Shown here in pieces: positions 1 to 8,306 of a stretch of 52,519 bases of DNA. Within the stretch, counting starts at the first letter, position 1. Each line of letters starts with the position of its first letter. A model generated the notes under the pieces. That model was not told the DNA's origin. It worked only from the letters and a program-made list of their open reading frames with translations, and did not search any database. The position numbers were made by a program, and so were the translations under genes. This stretch comes from Nesterenkonia sp. PF2B19 (GTDB lineage: Bacteria; Actinomycetota; Actinomycetes; Actinomycetales; Micrococcaceae). The stretch spans positions 1-52,519 of the forward strand of contig NZ_MDSS02000021.1 of NCBI RefSeq assembly GCF_001758425.2, in the 5' to 3' direction.

Positions 1-55
1 CACGACGACGCCCGGCACCGGACCGTGTCACGGTCCGGTGCCGGGCGTCGTCGTG
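1..55. terminator. Rho-independent terminator downstream of pckG
   Basis: Perfect 25-bp inverted repeat (arms 1-25 and 31-55) with a 5-nt loop, ending 17 bp beyond the pckG stop codon. It is almost entirely G+C, with no clear T tract, as is common in actinobacteria. It may serve both strands. Confidence 0.85.
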
Positions 56-72
56 TGCGGCTCCGCGAGGCG

Positions 73-1917
73 TCAGGCGCCCACGCGGTCGCGCAGCTGC
101 TGCAGCTCCGCCTGGATGGACTCCGGCAGAGACTCTCCGAAGCGGTCGAACCACTGCTCGATGTCAGCCAGCTCGGCGGTCCATTCCTGCTGGTCCACCG
201 TCAGCGCGTCGTGGAGGTCCTCGGCGCTGATGTCCAGGCCGGTGGTGTCCAGCGCCTCGGGGGTCGGGGTGAGGCCGATCGGGGTCTCCACCGCCTCGCC
301 GCGGCCCTCGATGCGCTCCACCACCCACTTCAGCACCCGGGAGTTCTCCGCGAACCCGGGCCAGGCGAAGCCGCCGTCGCGGTTCCGGCGGAACCAGTTG
401 ACCAGGAAGATCTTGGGCAGCTTCTCCGGGTCGGCCTTGCCGGAGACGCGCACCCAGTGGTTGAGGTAGTCGCCGGCGTCGTAGCCGATGAACGGCAGCA
501 TCGCCATCGGGTCCCGACGCACCTGGCCGACCGCACCCTCGGCGGCGGCGGTGGTCTCCGAGGACAGCGTCGCGCCGAAGAAGATCCCGTGGTTCCAGTC
601 CCGGGACTCGGTGACCAGCGGGACGGTGGTCTTGCGGCGGCCGCCGAAGAGGATGGCGTCCAGCTTCACCCCGTCCGGGGAGTAGTACTCCTCAGCCAGC
701 ATGTCGGTCTGATCGATCGGCGTGCAGAACCGGGCGTTGGGGTGGGCCGCCGGCCTGTCGGCGTCGGGAGTCCACTCGTTGCCCTGCCAGTCGATCAGGT
801 GCGACGGCGGCTCCTCCGTCATGCCCTCCCACCAGACCCCACCGTCATCGGTGAGGGCGCAGTTGGTGAAGATGGAGTTGCCCTTGGCGATGGCGCGCAT
901 CGCGTTGGCGTTGGTGTGCCACCCGGTGCCGGGAGCCACGCCGAAGTAGCCGGCCTCCGGGTTGACCACCCGGAACTCGCCGTCCTTGCCGGGACGGATC
1001 CAGGTGATGTCGTCCCCGAGGGTCTCGGCGGTCCAGCCCTCCAGCGTGGGGTCGATCAGCGCCAGGTTGGTCTTGCCGCAGGCCGAGGGGAAGGCCCCGG
1101 AGATGAAGTAGCTGCGGCCCTCAGGGCTGGTGAGCTTGAGGATGAGCATGTGCTCGGCCAGCCACCCTTCGTCCCGGGCCATGGCCGAGGCGATGCGCAG
1201 CGCGTAGCACTTCTTGCCCAGCAGGGCGTTGCCGCCGTAGCCGGAGCCGTAGGACCAGATCTCCCGGGTCTCCGGGAAGTGGACGATGTACTTCTCCTCG
1301 TTGCAGGGCCACGGGACATCCTCCTGGCCCGGCGCCAGCGGAGCACCCACCGAGTGCACGGCGGGCACGAAGAACGCGTCGAGCTCCTCCATGCGGCGCA
1401 GCACGTCGGTGCCGATCCGGGCCATGATCCGCATCGAGGCGACCACGTAGGCGGAGTCCGTGACCTCCACACCGAACTTGGGATCCTCGGCGTCGAGCGG
1501 GCCCATCACGAAGGGGATCACGTACATGGTCCGGCCGCGCATGGCGCCGTCGAACACTCCGGCCAGCGTGGAGCGCATCTCGGTGGGGTCCACCCAGTTG
1601 TTGGTGAAGCCGGCGTCGCGCTCGTTCTCCGAGCAGATGAAGGTGCGGGACTCCACCCGCGCAACGTCGGCGGGGTCGGAGAAGGCGGCGAAGGAGTTCG
1701 GGAAGTCGGGGCTGGTGAGCCGGGTCAGCGTGCCCGCCTCGACGAGCTCATCGGTCAGCTGGCCATATTCCGCATCGCTGCCGTCCACCCAGTGGATCCG
1801 ATCCGGTGTGGTCAGTTCTGCGATGTCGCTGACGAACTGGATCAGCTTCTCGTGCGTCGTGGGGGCATCCACCTGGATGTCCTCCGCACCGGGCGCCTTT
1901 GCAACGGTGTCGACCAT
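73..1917 (-). CDS. pckG: Phosphoenolpyruvate carboxykinase (GTP)
   Basis: Converts oxaloacetate plus GTP to PEP, CO2 and GDP in the cytosol; this is the gluconeogenic entry from the TCA cycle. The 614-aa length fits the GTP-dependent family (about 600-620 aa), and the protein carries the family's P-loop-like SACGKTN segment, the GDDITW metal-binding segment and a [11 protein letters not shown] stretch. The ATG at 1917 is preceded by GGAGGG at good spacing. The gene is monocistronic in view, faces away from the tRNA and ends at a strong hairpin. It is a core host gene with an intact frame. Confidence 0.97.
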   Translation of the reverse strand: MVDTVAKAPGAEDIQVDAPTTHEKLIQFVSDIAELTTPDRIHWVDGSDAEYGQLTDELVEAGTLTRLTSPDFPNSFAAFSDPADVARVESRTFICSENERDAGFTNNWVDPTEMRSTLAGVFDGAMRGRTMYVIPFVMGPLDAEDPKFGVEVTDSAYVVASMRIMARIGTDVLRRMEELDAFFVPAVHSVGAPLAPGQEDVPWPCNEEKYIVHFPETREIWSYGSGYGGNALLGKKCYALRIASAMARDEGWLAEHMLILKLTSPEGRSYFISGAFPSACGKTNLALIDPTLEGWTAETLGDDITWIRPGKDGEFRVVNPEAGYFGVAPGTGWHTNANAMRAIAKGNSIFTNCALTDDGGVWWEGMTEEPPSHLIDWQGNEWTPDADRPAAHPNARFCTPIDQTDMLAEEYYSPDGVKLDAILFGGRRKTTVPLVTESRDWNHGIFFGATLSSETTAAAEGAVGQVRRDPMAMLPFIGYDAGDYLNHWVRVSGKADPEKLPKIFLVNWFRRNRDGGFAWPGFAENSRVLKWVVERIEGRGEAVETPIGLTPTPEALDTTGLDISAEDLHDALTVDQQEWTAELADIEQWFDRFGESLPESIQAELQQLRDRVGA

Positions 1918-1930
1918 CGTGTCCCTCCAT

Positions 1931-1966
1931 TGGGTTCTTCAGTGCACGTGGGTTCTTCAGTGCACG
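1931..1966. repeat. 18-bp perfect tandem duplication in the pckG leader
   Basis: TGGGTTCTTCAGTGCACG occurs twice head to tail (1931-1948, 1949-1966), just upstream of the pckG ribosome binding site. Each copy contains the palindrome GTGCAC. It lies in the likely 5' untranslated or promoter region, so it could be a regulatory site or a recent slippage duplication. Confidence 0.85.
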
Positions 1967-2205
1967 GCCCGCTCAATCGCACTCCTGTGTGCGGCGACGA
2001 CGGCGGACATCGTGCGTCGACGGTGACGCGCGCCGGCCGGTGTTCACCTCATCGTGAACACCGAGCCCGTCGAGGCCTTGAGGGACCGGATACCTTCCAC
2101 TGTACTGGTCCGCGAACCCCGCGACGCACCGAAAGTCCACATAGTGGTCACGGGATGCAGAGTGAACCGATTTTCGTGAGGATCACCACGTTCGGGTCGA
2201 CGATT

Positions 2206-2234
2206 TTGCCCTCCCTCCGGAGCCCGTGTATAGT
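2206..2234 (+). promoter_or_regulatory. Putative promoter of the tRNA-Arg gene
   Basis: A TTGCCC -35 (2206-2211) and a TATAGT -10 (2229-2234) are separated by 17 bp, about 48 bp upstream of the tRNA. The match to a housekeeping sigma consensus is good; no transcription start is known. Confidence 0.6.
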
Positions 2235-2281
2235 CTTTCTGGTCGAGATCGCGACAGCGGGATCGGCCGACAACAGAACAT

Positions 2282-2355
<74 letters not shown>

Positions 2356-2364
2356 CCGATTGGG

Positions 2365-2398
2365 GCCCGGAATCCCGCCGATGTGGCGGGGTCCGGGC
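2365..2398 (+). terminator. Replacement tRNA terminator supplied by the prophage
   Basis: Stem GCCCGG plus CCCGCC pairing with GGCGGG plus CCGGGC around a 5-nt loop, with a small internal bulge. It lies just past the att core, so it should end tRNA transcription before the integrase gene. Confidence 0.6.
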
Positions 2399-2454
2399 CT
2401 CACCTGTCCCCAAGATCCCCAAATCTGTCCCCACGACGGGGATACGCTGGTCCC

Positions 2455-3612
2455 ATGGCAAGCATCGAGACGCGCACAGGCAAACGCGGCACCTCTTATC
2501 GGGTCGTCTGGTGGACAGGTCAGAAGCCGAACCGCTACAAGAAGTCAGCGAACTTCCCGACCCGCAAGGCTGCCGAGGACTACGCGAAACTGATCGAGCA
2601 CGCCGGCGGCGACCAGGCCGCAGCAGATCAGGCGGTACTCAGCCAGTCATCAGCCGCCCCGCACCTCTCGGAGGTCGCCGAAGCGCATATCTCCCGGCTG
2701 ATCGACGTCAGCGACTTCACCATCGGCCAGTACCGCAGATCCGCACGCCTCCACCTGAGCCGACTCGACATGCCAGTCGACCAGATCACCGACGACGACA
2801 TCGCCCGCTGGGTCTCGTGGATGAGCAAAGAGGCACGCGACGGCAAGGGCTACAGCCCGAAGACGATCAAGAACGCGCACGGACTGCTGCACTCGGTGCT
2901 CGCGTTCGCCGTCAAGAGAGGCCACCGCTCAGACAATCCCGCTGCCGAGACGCGCCTGCCCTCTGCTGATCAGCACGACGAGCGCGACAAGTTCCTGACC
3001 CGAGAGGAGTTCGCGGCCCTGCTCCCCCACGTCTCCGAGCGATACCGGCCTCACGCGGTCTTCCTATGGGGCACCGGCGCCCGGGCATCCGAGCTGTTGG
3101 CGCTCACACCGGAGGACTTCACAGTCGTGGACGGGGTGACCTTCGTGTCCATCACGAAGTCGGTGAAGATGAACGAGTCAGGCACCGGCACGACGATCGG
3201 GCCACCCAAGACTCGACGCTCCCGACGGCGGATCGACGTCGACGACGACACCATGACGTGGGTATGGCCGCTGGTGCGAGCAGCTGGCCACGGCCAGCCG
3301 GTCTTCCCGCTCATGCAACCGCGCACGTCCTCGACGCTCTGGAAAGCGATGTGGAAGCCTGCGATGGACCGCGCCCGGGCGGCGGGCTTCACGAAGCGAC
3401 CGAAGGTCCACAGCCTGCGGCACTCGCACGCCTCGCACCTCCTGGCCGCCGGGATGCCCATGCATGAGGTCTCACGCAGACTCGGCCACGCGTCCCTGTC
3501 GATCACCGACGACGTCTACGCACACATCGTGCCGTCGCGCCAGGCGTCAGCCTCCCTCGCGATGGCCGGAGCCGTGCCCGCACTCGCCTCGTCCACCGCA
3601 GAGATCGCGTGA
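2455..3612 (+). CDS. int: Tyrosine recombinase, prophage integrase
   Basis: Catalyses site-specific recombination between attP and the tRNA-Arg attB. 385 aa: an N-terminal arm-binding region, a SAM-like core-binding domain around residues 90-170 and a C-terminal catalytic domain. Catalytic residues visible are Arg210 (in GTGARASE), the HxxR box with His319 and Arg322 (HSLRHSH), His345 (LGHAS) and nucleophile Tyr355. The ATG at 2455 is chosen; the open frame runs upstream into the att site but shows nothing protein-like there. It is transcribed away from attL. An excisionase candidate lies at 41477-41734. Confidence 0.95.
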   Translation: MASIETRTGKRGTSYRVVWWTGQKPNRYKKSANFPTRKAAEDYAKLIEHAGGDQAAADQAVLSQSSAAPHLSEVAEAHISRLIDVSDFTIGQYRRSARLHLSRLDMPVDQITDDDIARWVSWMSKEARDGKGYSPKTIKNAHGLLHSVLAFAVKRGHRSDNPAAETRLPSADQHDERDKFLTREEFAALLPHVSERYRPHAVFLWGTGARASELLALTPEDFTVVDGVTFVSITKSVKMNESGTGTTIGPPKTRRSRRRIDVDDDTMTWVWPLVRAAGHGQPVFPLMQPRTSSTLWKAMWKPAMDRARAAGFTKRPKVHSLRHSHASHLLAAGMPMHEVSRRLGHASLSITDDVYAHIVPSRQASASLAMAGAVPALASSTAEIA

Positions 3613-3730
3613 TCCTGACCGACGAGTTCTGTACGAGTCAGGCCCTCCGGGCTGGGGCATCCCCGGCCTTCTAATCTCGCGTAGAGTCACTCTCAGGTGA
3701 CGCCCCAGGAAATGCAGGAGCTCGCGACTA

Positions 3731-4624
3731 ATGACTCGCATTCGACTTTGGTCCATGCTGGCTGGCTTGGTCAGGAAAAGGCCTGCCGTTCACGACCGAC
3801 TCCTCAGTTATGGTCTCGCAGTCAAGACGAACCCCCGCAGGAAGGCGTCAGAGGCGCTTTGGTCCATCATCTTGACGCTGGCGTTCTCTATCCTCGCGGT
3901 CGGCTCTCGCCCCTTTTGGTCCGGGTGGTGGTTGTTCCTCATCGGCGTTGCGCTGGCCCAGGCGTGGAGCGCTCTGCGGGAAACTGCCGAGACCCTCTAT
4001 GATGCCGCCGATCGTGAGGATTCCGAGACTGTAGAGGTCACCACGCACGCACTTTCTGACGGCCTGCGTCACATACAGGACAAGGTGACTGACGTTGTCC
4101 TGGAGTCACCCTCGAAGCGGTCCGCCGCGAGCAAAGAACTTGCCCGCCTCGCAGTCTCGACTCTCCTGCAGACCTATCACGGTTCGGTCCGTGGCGCCCG
4201 GGTCACTGTGTTCATCCTCAATTCCGACTGGAGTCGCGCCGACCCAGTGGAGTCACGGGGACGCCATGACGTACCGCGCCCTTTCCTCAGCAACGGAGAG
4301 CATCGTGACACGCTGTTCTTCGAGTGGCTGGCGAGCAACGACAAGCAGCCTCGGTTCCAAGCTGATACTCACGTCAGGACTGACGGCGATCGACGTGAGC
4401 CCAGCGTGCACTACCGGACGTATATAAGCGCGTTGATCTACAACTCCAGGGGTACTTATGGCATGCTGACCGTAGACGCGAAGGAACCCGCGTCACTCGA
4501 CGAGAGAGACAAGCACCTTATACAGGCGTTCGCATGTGAGCTCGCAACAGCGTTCGCTGTAGCATTGCCCCCCGTCGAACCAGACGGCACAGACCGCCGA
4601 GCCATATCTAAGAAGCCGAAGTAG
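3731..4624 (+). CDS. Membrane-anchored GAF-like domain protein
   Basis: 297 aa. Two hydrophobic segments around residues 43-80 would anchor it, leaving a cytoplasmic region of about 200 aa. From about residue 135 the pattern resembles a GAF sensor fold: a helix, a strand with VTVFILNSDW, and the closing GMLTVDAKEP then an acidic helix ending in ELATAFAVAL. No output domain (kinase, cyclase, nuclease) is visible. It sits between the integrase and a tiny basic protein, in DNA of somewhat lower GC than the structural genes. This is the usual position for lysogenic-conversion cargo, so exclusion or defence is possible, but function is unknown. Confidence 0.75.
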   Translation: MTRIRLWSMLAGLVRKRPAVHDRLLSYGLAVKTNPRRKASEALWSIILTLAFSILAVGSRPFWSGWWLFLIGVALAQAWSALRETAETLYDAADREDSETVEVTTHALSDGLRHIQDKVTDVVLESPSKRSAASKELARLAVSTLLQTYHGSVRGARVTVFILNSDWSRADPVESRGRHDVPRPFLSNGEHRDTLFFEWLASNDKQPRFQADTHVRTDGDRREPSVHYRTYISALIYNSRGTYGMLTVDAKEPASLDERDKHLIQAFACELATAFAVALPPVEPDGTDRRAISKKPK

Positions 4625-4633
4625 GTGATCTGC

Positions 4634-4798
4634 ATGGCATCCCCCAAGACTCTCACCCTCAATGAGCAAAAGAGGGCGAACGAGATGCAGAAGCGAATCC
4701 GCAAGCAGGTCCGCGCCGAACGACAGCGCCGCGAAGCGGTTCGACTGCAACGCCTGAGCCTGCGCCGAGCTTCCGCCCCGCGCAAGGCGACCGCCTAA
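4634..4798 (+). CDS. Small highly basic protein
   Basis: 54 aa, rich in Arg, Lys and Gln with no hydrophobic segment (central QKRIRKQVRAERQRREAVRL), probably one long amphipathic helix. It starts 9 bp after the GAF protein gene and ends 12 bp before a strong terminator, so it is likely co-transcribed. No family recognised. Confidence 0.6.
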   Translation: MASPKTLTLNEQKRANEMQKRIRKQVRAERQRREAVRLQRLSLRRASAPRKATA

Positions 4799-4810
4799 CT
4801 CAACCTCCGG

Positions 4811-4842
4811 AGCGCCTCCAGCCCCTTGGGGCTGGAGGCGCT
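4811..4842. terminator. Terminator after the GAF-protein operon
   Basis: Perfect 15-bp arms (4811-4825, 4828-4842) with a 2-nt gap, followed by TTGCTG. It closes the 3731-4798 unit. Confidence 0.9.
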
Positions 4843-4953
4843 TTGCTGTATAGGCCTGGCCGTGCCGAACGGCCGACCCGCCCGCGTGACTGTCCGCCGA
4901 TGGAACGCCTCGCTGAGAGGCCAGCCCCAAGGGTGCTTCTAACCTCCACCACC

Positions 4954-4982
4954 TTGCGCACTGTCGCCCCGTAGGCTACAAT
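4954..4982 (+). promoter_or_regulatory. Predicted promoter for the 5025-5599 small-ORF cluster
   Basis: TTGCGC (4954-4959) and TACAAT (4977-4982) with exactly 17 bp between them, one of the best consensus matches in the prophage. It is followed by a leader and a perfect AGGAGGTGA anti-anti-SD stretch at 5020. Confidence 0.65.
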
Positions 4983-5024
4983 AGAAGTGTGCTCAAGGGG
5001 AGCCCTGAAAACAGAAGAAAGGAG

Positions 5025-5135
5025 GTGAGGCGGATCGAGACAATCGGACTCATCATCGGGGCCGCAGGGATCGCAGTCAGCATCCTGGCCTGGCGATTCC
5101 CCCGATCCACCCGATGCCCCCACTGCGGGAAATGA
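5025..5135 (+). CDS. 36-aa single-pass membrane protein ending in a Cys knuckle
   Basis: Reading from GTG at 5025 gives a hydrophobic helix (GLIIGAAGIAVSILAW) and a C-terminal RCPHCGK half zinc-ribbon, ending at TGA 5133. The difficulty is the start: the near-perfect AGGAGGTGA overlaps the GTG itself, leaving no room for ribosome spacing, and no ATG/GTG/TTG lies at the proper distance. It may start at a rare codon such as ATC, or the strong SD may serve a regulatory leader. Two Cys residues only, so metal binding would need a dimer. Confidence 0.4.
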   Translation: MRRIETIGLIIGAAGIAVSILAWRFPRSTRCPHCGK

Positions 5136-5138
5136 GGA

Positions 5139-5170
5139 GGGGGCCTGGATATCCCAACTATCCAGCCCCC
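5139..5170 (+). terminator. Possible terminator or attenuator hairpin
   Basis: GGGGG plus CTGGATA pairs with TATCCAG plus CCCCC with a single bulged C. It lies just after the 36-aa ORF and could attenuate read-through into 5205. Confidence 0.5.
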
Positions 5171-5204
5171 GGCCTCGGGTCCATTCTACGATCCGCTCCA
5201 CACC

Positions 5205-5378
5205 ATGAACACCATCATCCGCACACCCTGGCCCTGGGCGGCCCTCGCCATCGTCGCCGGAGCCCTGGTCGCCGCAGGGCAGTGGCCACACCTGGCCGTG
5301 ATCATCGCCGCCGCCGGGTGCTTCATCTCTGGCATGGGCATCCAGCGGCACCGTTCCGAGACGGAGCCGCGACGATGA
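5205..5378 (+). CDS. Small two-helix membrane protein
   Basis: 57 aa with two hydrophobic helices (residues about 9-25 and 30-45) and a charged tail (RHRSETEPRR). Its stop overlaps the next start in ATGA, which indicates translational coupling. No family recognised. Confidence 0.6.
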   Translation: MNTIIRTPWPWAALAIVAGALVAAGQWPHLAVIIAAAGCFISGMGIQRHRSETEPRR

Positions 5379-5599
5379 GCAGCCAGGAGGAACTGATCTC
5401 CCAGGCGCAGCAGACCTACGAGCGGGTGCGCAGCGAGCAGGAGCAGCTGCGCGCCCGTGAGCGGGAGCTGAAGGCCGAACGCGCCGCATCACTCCAGGAG
5501 GCCCTGGACGGCGGCGTGACGGCCACACGCCTGGCCGAGGAGATCGGCATCAACCGGGTCACCCTCTACAAGCTCCTGAAGGAACACAGGCCCCGCTGA
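5375..5599 (+). CDS. Small coiled-coil plus helix-turn-helix protein
   Basis: 74 aa. Residues 1-40 form a heptad-rich helix (EELISQAQQTYERVRSEQEQ), and residues 45-72 resemble the resolvase/Hin-type helix-turn-helix (TATRLAEEIGINRVTLYKLL). It is coupled to 5205-5378 by an ATGA overlap. Probably a DNA-binding protein, perhaps regulating its own small cluster; no catalytic domain is present, so it is not a resolvase. Confidence 0.65.
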   Translation: MSSQEELISQAQQTYERVRSEQEQLRARERELKAERAASLQEALDGGVTATRLAEEIGINRVTLYKLLKEHRPR

Positions 5600-5703
5600 G
5601 ATCTACCGAATCGTGACCCGCCTGTCATCGACCCATGTCACACCCGGTGCGTAGACTCACCCGCAGATCAACACGCTATAGGGGTCGCACCAGAGAGGCC
5701 ACC

Positions 5704-6180
5704 ATGCACACTCGCACCATTCACCGCGCCGCGGTCGCCGTCGGCGCCGCTACCCTGCTGGCCATCACTGGCTGCAATGAGACCGGAGAGCCTGAGCCCG
5801 AGAGCGCGGATGCCCTCAACGCCGAGCAGGCCATCTACCCAGAGCCCGGAGGAGAGTCCAGCGACGCGGACGACGCGCCCCGCCCGGTCATCAATGCGCC
5901 AGAAGTTGAGCCCTGCCCATACCAGGACGAGCTCGCCGCCCAGGCGCCCGACGACCCGGACGAATTCCTTGATGAGATGGACTCGCTGATCTCCGAAGCG
6001 ATCGAGCTCGGATGCGAACCCGACATTCACGGCTCGATCACCTTCGAGGAGCCGGTCTACGTATACGACGACGGATCTACCCTCGACGAGCTCATCAGCG
6101 TCCGCCACGCCATGTCCGTCGACGACATGTGCGATGAGGGCTACATCTCCGAGGAGGACTGCGAGAACGAGCTCCCCTGA
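5704..6180 (+). CDS. Lipoprotein with a duplicated prophage domain
   Basis: 158 aa. A signal sequence ends in a lipobox (LAITGC, lipidated Cys24), then comes a Pro/Glu-rich acidic linker and a globular domain at residues 95-149. That domain matches residues 39-91 of the convergent protein at 6262-6942: both read L-x3-A-x-ELG-x2-PD-x2-GS, then a hydrophobic strand and a VxxA-x3-DD-x4-G-x-I ending. Exposed on the cell surface by prediction. It lies at the attL edge, typical of lysogenic-conversion genes; roles such as superinfection exclusion are speculation. ATG at 5704 follows GAGAGGCC. Confidence 0.8.
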   Translation: MHTRTIHRAAVAVGAATLLAITGCNETGEPEPESADALNAEQAIYPEPGGESSDADDAPRPVINAPEVEPCPYQDELAAQAPDDPDEFLDEMDSLISEAIELGCEPDIHGSITFEEPVYVYDDGSTLDELISVRHAMSVDDMCDEGYISEEDCENELP

Positions 6181-6208
6181 CTCCAGGGCTTCCTCTACAC
6201 GCACGAAT

Positions 6209-6248
6209 GGGCCGCGCCCAGCACCTGACTCGGTGCTGGGCGCGGCCC
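6209..6248. terminator. Bidirectional terminator between convergent genes
   Basis: Perfect 17-bp arms (6209-6225, 6232-6248) with a 6-nt loop. It lies between the rightward lipoprotein gene and the end of the leftward late operon and can end both. Confidence 0.93.
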
Positions 6249-6261
6249 TACGTGTACGTTC

Positions 6262-6942
6262 TTACCAGCCCACTCCGATCTGCGCTCGATAGGCTGCAAC
6301 CTCGACGCTCCAGGCTGCCCAGGATGTGGTCGAGGACCCCGTCTCCAGGCGCCACTTCGACCACTGCCGAGAGTTGTGGCCAGCGCCGGCGTACTCCCAG
6401 TAGGCGCGGCCCCCTCGTCCACCTCCCGCGTTGCCCCAGCGGATGCCGTGGCGACGGATGGTGCGCGTGCGGTAGTAGGTGTCCGTGTAGGCCACCTGCC
6501 AGGCGCCCTGCTCAAAGTCAGACCCGGAGGTGCTCCGCGTCCACCCGTAGATAGCGCTGGTGCTTGATGTCGACGCAAGGGACGTCTGACTCAGGTTCGC
6601 ATCACTTTCCGTGGTGGCACCCGGCGTCGGCTCGCCGGAGATCCGCTTCCCGAGCTCGTAGGTGGCCAGATCGATGTGCCCCAGGGCGAGCGCATCGTCC
6701 TCGTTGAGGGCTTCCTCCACATCGATGATGCTGTGAATCGGCGATCCGCCGACCAGCACTCCCGTGTTGAAGTCCACCGAGCCATCCCAGTCGGGCCGGT
6801 ATCCGAGCTCGTAGGCGCGGTCCAGCAGTGGCCGCCAGTCCTCCTGAGGATCGAGCTTCTCGGCCACCTCCGACAGTGCTCGGAGGACCTTTTCGCGGGC
6901 ACTGGACTCGATGATGGCCCGGTTGTGTTGCTCAATGCTCAT
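6262..6942 (-). CDS. Last late-operon protein, domain shared with the lipoprotein
   Basis: 226 aa. Residues 39-91 are homologous to the lipoprotein domain at 5704-6180. Residues 105-125 are a Ser/Thr-rich linker, and the C-terminal 100 residues are rich in Trp, Tyr, Gly and Arg, resembling a beta-rich exported or binding domain (GWTRSTSGSDFEQGAWQVAY, then many aromatic residues). No signal peptide is visible at the N-terminus. ATG at 6942 has a GGAGTAG element upstream. It follows the lysis genes in the late operon. No known family recognised. Confidence 0.7.
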   Translation of the reverse strand: MSIEQHNRAIIESSAREKVLRALSEVAEKLDPQEDWRPLLDRAYELGYRPDWDGSVDFNTGVLVGGSPIHSIIDVEEALNEDDALALGHIDLATYELGKRISGEPTPGATTESDANLSQTSLASTSSTSAIYGWTRSTSGSDFEQGAWQVAYTDTYYRTRTIRRHGIRWGNAGGGRGGRAYWEYAGAGHNSRQWSKWRLETGSSTTSWAAWSVEVAAYRAQIGVGW

Positions 6943-6974
6943 TGACTACTCCAGTTCTCTCGGTTTCCCCGGCC

Positions 6975-7253
6975 TCACTGGCCAGGCTGGTCTCCCCCGC
7001 TGCGCTCGCGGGGGACGTTGAGTGAGCCGATGCCCGCGTTGCCGTCAGAGGCTCCTGCGCCGATCGCTTTGAGCACGGACAGCAGCCCGGCGATCAGCCC
7101 GGTGATGCCGATCCCCGCCCAGTCGATGGAGGCGTGGTCGATCACGCCGGTGATCTCGCCGCCGACGGCTACGACGATCAGCGCTGCCCAGGTCTGGGCG
7201 ATGGTGGCGACGGCGCGCTCGGCGGCGTCCTTCCAGAACGTGGTGCTGTACAT
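6975..7253 (-). CDS. Phage holin (r1t-like)
   Basis: 92 aa with two membrane helices (about residues 15-35 and 45-63) and a hydrophilic charged tail, the layout of small actinophage holins that open the membrane for the endolysin. The opening FWKDAAERAVATIAQTWAAL is typical of the family. ATG at 7253 is preferred because AGGAGG sits 7 nt upstream; a longer form from 7274 would place that element inside the gene. Directly downstream of the endolysin gene. Confidence 0.88.
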   Translation of the reverse strand: MYSTTFWKDAAERAVATIAQTWAALIVVAVGGEITGVIDHASIDWAGIGITGLIAGLLSVLKAIGAGASDGNAGIGSLNVPRERSGGDQPGQ

Positions 7254-7270
7254 GAGCGGTCCTCCTGTGT

Positions 7271-8245
7271 TCATCGGTTGAGGATGATCTCGGCTTGGCG
7301 GTTGAGGTATTCGACCTCAGCCGTGATGGTCATGGGTCCGCGGTCTCCGTCGATGAGCCCGCCGTAGTGGCCGCGTTCACGCAGGCACTCCTGCAGGGCA
7401 CGGGTGGTGCGCTCGCCGAACCACCCGTCGGAGGGGCCGGCGTCGTATCCGAGGCCACGCAGCCAGGTCTGGATGCTGGCGGTGAGCTCGTCACCGTCGA
7501 GCCCGATCCGGTCCATCAGGTCTCGCCAGGCCCGGTCGGTCCATTCGTTGTGCTCGTCGACGACGGTCAGGTACGCCTCAGGCCACCGGCCCTGATCGGG
7601 CGCAACGGGCGTGCGCTCCCCTGCCTCCGAGTCCGATTCCGGCTCCGGCTCCGGCTCCGGCTCCGAGTCAGGTTCAGGTGCTCCGGCGGCCGCGTCGGTG
7701 GCCCAGTGGCCGCGGTCGATGGCTGCGCGTAGCTTCTCCCAGTCGACGCCGGTGGGGTCGGTGCGGCGGTCGGGTGCCCATTCGCCGTGCATGACGTGGC
7801 GGATCTCGCCGCGCCACTCCTCGTTGAAGGCGGCGCCGATGCGTGCGCCGGTCTCCAGCTGCGCATCGGTCACCGGGTGGCCCGCCCCGTTCGCGTCGAA
7901 CGAGACTCCCACCGCGTGGCGGTTGGCATCGTCGCGGGGCATCCCGAACCCGGAGCCGCGGCCCGCGTGCCCGGCAGTGCCAGCAGCGACCAGGTGCGCG
8001 GTCCCGTCCCTGCCGATCAGGATGTTGTAGAGCGGGTAGCCGGCGCCGCGGGTGACGTAGGCCAGCGTCGGGGCGTCGGAGGACGAGGCACGGAACGTCT
8101 TGTCGCCGGTCTCGGTGGTGTGCCACATGACGGCACACACCTCGGTGAGGCCGCCATCGTGGGCGGTGCGGGTCTGCCAGCCGCCCTGCGTGGTGAAGGG
8201 GACATCGGCGTCGCGGAGCAGCCGGTCCAGGCCAGTGAGGAACAT
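7271..8245 (-). CDS. Endolysin: N-acetylmuramoyl-L-alanine amidase
   Basis: 324 aa. Residues 1-180 form an Amidase_2/PGRP-type domain that cleaves the MurNAc-L-Ala bond; a zinc-ligand candidate is His42 in MWHTTET, and another is in the HVMHGEW segment. An acidic Pro-Glu linker follows (about residues 190-215), then a C-terminal peptidoglycan-binding domain with the LQ-x-WL-x-GLGYD and DGWFG-x-RTTRAL pattern. ATG at 8245 follows AGGAG. It acts with the holin at 6975. Intact, with good family length. Confidence 0.93.
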   Translation of the reverse strand: MFLTGLDRLLRDADVPFTTQGGWQTRTAHDGGLTEVCAVMWHTTETGDKTFRASSSDAPTLAYVTRGAGYPLYNILIGRDGTAHLVAAGTAGHAGRGSGFGMPRDDANRHAVGVSFDANGAGHPVTDAQLETGARIGAAFNEEWRGEIRHVMHGEWAPDRRTDPTGVDWEKLRAAIDRGHWATDAAAGAPEPDSEPEPEPEPESDSEAGERTPVAPDQGRWPEAYLTVVDEHNEWTDRAWRDLMDRIGLDGDELTASIQTWLRGLGYDAGPSDGWFGERTTRALQECLRERGHYGGLIDGDRGPMTITAEVEYLNRQAEIILNR

Positions 8246-8306
8246 CGTGTTCTCCTGTTCATCGGGCATAGGAAGACCCCCGCCGGATGACGGGGGTCGA
8301 GGGTGA

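Larger units (their letters stand above)
1918..2281. other. pckG-tRNA intergenic region
   Basis: 364 bp without a convincing gene. It should hold the leftward pckG promoter and leader and the rightward tRNA promoter. A frame crossing it is only a shadow of antisense pckG. The one marked structure near pckG is an 18-bp tandem duplication, listed separately. Confidence 0.6.

Noticed and set aside
7615-7680. Repetitive GGCTCC-like DNA in the endolysin gene
   Set aside because: It codes for the Pro-Glu linker between amidase and binding domain, an ordinary feature.
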